Positions 5,381-7,393 of a stretch of DNA of 7,393 nt are shown here, in pieces. Position numbers and translations under genes: made by a program. Positions within the stretch are counted from its first letter, which is position 1. Each line of letters begins with the position of its first letter. This DNA comes from an uncultured Eubacteriales bacterium (GTDB lineage: Bacteria; Bacillota; Clostridia; Peptostreptococcales; Anaerovoracaceae). A model generated the notes under the pieces. The model was given only the letters and a program-made list of their open reading frames with translations, was not told where the DNA came from and ran no database searches. The stretch is from NCBI GenBank assembly GCA_902772685.1, contig CACYBO010000104.1, positions 1 to 7,393 on the forward strand, given 5' to 3'.

Positions 5381-5959
5381 TCAGTCGCTGTCAGCTGTCT
5401 GGAACGGGCTGTTGGCCATTCCTTCTGAGATCTTCTTTACGTGGTTGTACAGTTCCATGTATTCCTCTTCCTGTTCGGAGTCTTCAGGATTGAACTGGAC
5501 ATCGGTCGGGAAGAGCGCGATGAATTTTTTGTTCACGTTCTTGCCTGTGCCCGCGACAGCGTAGTCCGGGAAGTCCACATAAGATTCGTCCTCCGGATCG
5601 AAGGCCATAATCGTTACAAGATGTCCGCCGAAGCCATCCTCGCGCGCCTCTTTATAGTAAATCTCCAGATTTGACGGAGAAGTCTGTTCATAACCCCATT
5701 CATCATCATTCGGCATGATCAGCAGGAAATCATTTCCGTAGAGCAGAAGTTCACTTCCGTTTTCCTGCAGCTTGAAGCCTTCCATGATATCGTAGCCATC
5801 TGCTTCACCGGTTTCAGTAGTTGTTTCAGTCGTCGTCTGTGATTCAGTGCTTTCTGATGTGCTCTTCTGGTCTGTGTCTGAGCCGCTGCATCCGGCAAAG
5901 GCAAAAATCATGATGATAACCAGCCCGGCCAGCAGTATTGTTCTCATGTGTTCTCTCAT
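5381..5959 (-). CDS. Predicted lipoprotein of unknown function
   Basis: A 192-aa exported lipoprotein. MREHMRTILLAGLVIIMIFA is a positively charged N-terminus plus hydrophobic stretch ending in the lipobox F-A-G-C24, where lipidation and signal peptidase II cleavage are expected; Phe at the -3 position is less usual than Leu. Residues 25-53 form a Ser/Thr/Gln/Glu-rich spacer with repeated TTTET-like units, a typical linker to the membrane. The mature domain (about 55-192) is acidic and mixed alpha/beta, with aromatic strands such as LLLYGNDFLLIMPNDDEWGY; I do not recognise the family. The ATG at 5959 is chosen because GGGAGGG lies five bases upstream; an open extension to 6013 has no such site and would put 18 residues before the signal. 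It lies 126 bases downstream of the MFS gene in the same direction and may have its own promoter. Confidence 0.85.
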   Translation of the reverse strand: MREHMRTILLAGLVIIMIFAFAGCSGSDTDQKSTSESTESQTTTETTTETGEADGYDIMEGFKLQENGSELLLYGNDFLLIMPNDDEWGYEQTSPSNLEIYYKEAREDGFGGHLVTIMAFDPEDESYVDFPDYAVAGTGKNVNKKFIALFPTDVQFNPEDSEQEEEYMELYNHVKKISEGMANSPFQTADSD

Positions 5960-6024
5960 TTTATCCCTCCCTGCGCATGGCGCAATTGTGACATCCCGGA
6001 CACCCCGGTTCATGATTTAGATAG

Positions 6025-6030
6025 ATTATA
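6025..6030 (-). promoter_or_regulatory. Candidate -10 element for the lipoprotein gene
   Basis: TATAAT on the - strand (6030-6025) is a perfect -10 hexamer, with a leader of about 59 bases to the ATG. No good -35 hexamer stands 16-18 bases upstream. A small hairpin (TGCGC/GCGCA, 5972-5984) lies directly before the ribosome binding site in that leader. Confidence 0.35.
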
Positions 6031-6085
6031 CACTTAGAATCACAGAGAATACCATAGACGTTTATTAATATTTGGGGCAAAAAAT

Positions 6086-7297
6086 TCAGAGTCCTTTGAC
6101 GTTGATTCTGCGGGATTTTGACACATACAGCCATGCTGCCAGTGTCAGCACCATGAACCCCAGCATAGTCGTCCCGACGCCCCCGATATAAGAACTCCAG
6201 GGCAGGGAGCCTATGAACATACCGATGCTGCCGAGCAGGGTGTGCATGAAGTTCAGCAGGGCGGACGCGGAACCCGTATCGCCCTTGACCTGGTCCAGCA
6301 GGAGATTGGTGGAATAGGGCCTCATATAACTGTTCGCGATACTGAACGGTATCATGGTCGCCAGAAAGGTGAATGGAGATACATGGCCGACCAGAAGCAT
6401 GGCAAAGGCCGCAGCGAAACCGATGATCAGCAGAATCCACATGGTAGCCTTTGCGGGAGCAATGCTGTTGATCCTCATATAGATGAGCGGGCCGAAGACT
6501 GAGGTCAGCGCATTGACCGCGAAGAAGAGGCTGAAGGTTGTCGGCAAAAGTCCAAAGTAATCCTCGTATACATAGGAGGCGACTGCCAGATATGCCATGA
6601 ACGGAGCCGAATAAAAGGATACCGTCAGAAGGAACGCCGAGAAGTTGACGTTCCGGCCTACGACGCCGATGCGCCGGATGGAATCCATGACGCCGCCCTG
6701 ATTGATTTCGTCCTCATGAATGGACTCTTCAAAGAAGAAGGTCGTGATAAGGCAGGCGGCCGAAATGGCGGCCAGCACGAGGAAGACGGTTCTCCAGGTG
6801 GAAATCTGTATGATCAGAGCGCCGAGGACCGGTGCTGCGATCGGAGCAATGACGGACATGCTCTGGACCACGGCCAGAGCTGTCGCCCGCGTCTGTCCTT
6901 CGAAGCAGTCTTTGATGATGGCGATGGACAGGGAGACCATGCCGCCGGCTCCGATTCCCTGGATGATGCGCATGAGAATCAGAAGATAAACGCTGGTGGT
7001 GACCGCACAGCCCACGCTCGATACCATGTAGAAAATGAGTGAAAGAATGAGGATCTTCTTTCTCCCGCTCCTGTCGCTGAGGGGTCCCATGAGCAGCATG
7101 CCCACAGACATGGAAATGAAGAACATCACCATGGTCATGTTGACCAGCGCCGCCGGCGCCTGGAAGTAGTCCGCCATTTTTGGCAGGGATGGCATGTACA
7201 TATCCGTCGACAGGGGCGGCGTCATGCCGAGTACGGTGACCAGGGCGATGAGACCTGCTTTTTTTAAGTATTTCTGCTGAATCCAATTCGTTTGCAT
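6086..7297 (-). CDS. Bcr/CflA-family MFS multidrug efflux transporter
   Basis: A 403-aa, twelve-helix major facilitator of the Bcr/CflA drug-resistance subfamily (proton-driven drug export; relatives act on bicyclomycin, chloramphenicol, sulfonamides and others). Diagnostic features are STDMYMPSLPKMADYF (30-45) in the first helix, motif A GPLSDRSGRKK (71-81) between helices 2 and 3, R110-x-x-Q-G-x-G-A-G-G (110-119) and the motif-C-like APIAAPVLGALI (151-162) in helix 5. A charged loop near 189-205 separates the two halves. Length matches the family. The ATG at 7297 is chosen; the frame extends to a TTG at 7342, which has no ribosome binding site and itself forms a plausible -35 hexamer. ATG 7297 also lacks a clear Shine-Dalgarno sequence, so initiation may be close to leaderless. 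The actual drug cannot be inferred from sequence. Confidence 0.92.
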   Translation of the reverse strand: MQTNWIQQKYLKKAGLIALVTVLGMTPPLSTDMYMPSLPKMADYFQAPAALVNMTMVMFFISMSVGMLLMGPLSDRSGRKKILILSLIFYMVSSVGCAVTTSVYLLILMRIIQGIGAGGMVSLSIAIIKDCFEGQTRATALAVVQSMSVIAPIAAPVLGALIIQISTWRTVFLVLAAISAACLITTFFFEESIHEDEINQGGVMDSIRRIGVVGRNVNFSAFLLTVSFYSAPFMAYLAVASYVYEDYFGLLPTTFSLFFAVNALTSVFGPLIYMRINSIAPAKATMWILLIIGFAAAFAMLLVGHVSPFTFLATMIPFSIANSYMRPYSTNLLLDQVKGDTGSASALLNFMHTLLGSIGMFIGSLPWSSYIGGVGTTMLGFMVLTLAAWLYVSKSRRINVKGL

Positions 7298-7321
7298 GAT
7301 AGTGATTATATCATATATAAT
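7292..7321 (+). promoter_or_regulatory. Candidate promoter for the gene starting at 7375
   Basis: A perfect TATAAT (7316-7321) with TTGCAT (7292-7297) 18 bases upstream. Transcription would start near 7328, about 47 bases before the ATG. It overlaps the candidate promoter of the divergent MFS gene, so the two could interfere or share a regulator. Confidence 0.45.
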
Positions 7322-7342
7322 AAAATAACCCGAAGAATTCAA
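7314..7342 (-). promoter_or_regulatory. Candidate promoter for the MFS gene
   Basis: On the - strand TTGAAT (7342-7337) and TATATA (7319-7314) are 17 bases apart, each matching consensus at four positions. The implied leader is only about ten bases, consistent with the lack of a ribosome binding site. The surrounding AT-rich run offers alternative -10 sites, including TATAAT at 7310-7305. Confidence 0.4.
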
Positions 7343-7374
7343 ACAGAAGATGTTATGTTCAGAGGAGACTGACC

Positions 7375-7393
7375 ATGCTGAAAAACAACAACA
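7375..7393 (+). CDS. Start of an unidentified gene, cut by the window end
   Basis: ATG at 7375 opens a frame reading Met-Leu-Lys-Asn-Asn-Asn before the window ends. AGAGGAG (7361-7367) lies seven bases upstream and a TATAAT-type promoter about 50 bases upstream. Six codons allow no identification. By position, divergent from an efflux pump, it could be a regulator, but nothing visible supports that. Confidence 0.5.

Overview
The window reads as a chromosomal segment of a Gram-positive bacterium of the class Clostridia. This rests on consensus AGGAGG-type ribosome binding sites, TTG start codons, a lipobox lipoprotein, and protein families typical of that group (YwaF, LysO, Bcr/CflA, MazG). 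Base composition is roughly balanced, and nothing suggests a plasmid, phage or recent insertion. An Anaerovoracaceae-like host is a guess only. I see no rRNA, tRNA, CRISPR array or mobile element.

Left block (1-3279, + strand): five co-oriented, tightly packed genes. They encode the C-terminal part of a PaaI-type hotdog thioesterase, a single-domain rhodanese, a YwaF-family membrane protein, an EamA/DMT-family transporter whose start overlaps the previous stop as ATGA, and a LysO-family (DUF340) exporter starting at TTG. Three of the five are membrane proteins and at least two are likely exporters. lysO may also have its own promoter inside the end of the EamA gene, and a stem-loop lies in its leader.

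Middle block (3303-5294): a short convergent - strand gene (98 aa, unknown) and a + strand pair diverge from a 211-base control region with a recognisable promoter on each strand. The + strand pair is a 101-aa unknown protein followed by the most notable gene of the window. That gene is a single open reading frame joining an NAD(P)H-hydrate epimerase domain (NnrE/YjeF_N) to a MazG nucleotide pyrophosphohydrolase domain. In many bacteria the partner fused to NnrE is the NnrD dehydratase; here MazG takes that place. Both domains keep their signature motifs, so the fusion looks functional and joins two metabolite-repair or nucleotide-housecleaning activities. A strong hairpin terminator follows.

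Right block (5381-7393): on the - strand, a predicted lipoprotein with a Ser/Thr/Glu-rich linker lies downstream of a Bcr/CflA-type drug-efflux MFS transporter. The MFS gene diverges, across an AT-rich promoter region, from a + strand gene of which only the first codons are present.
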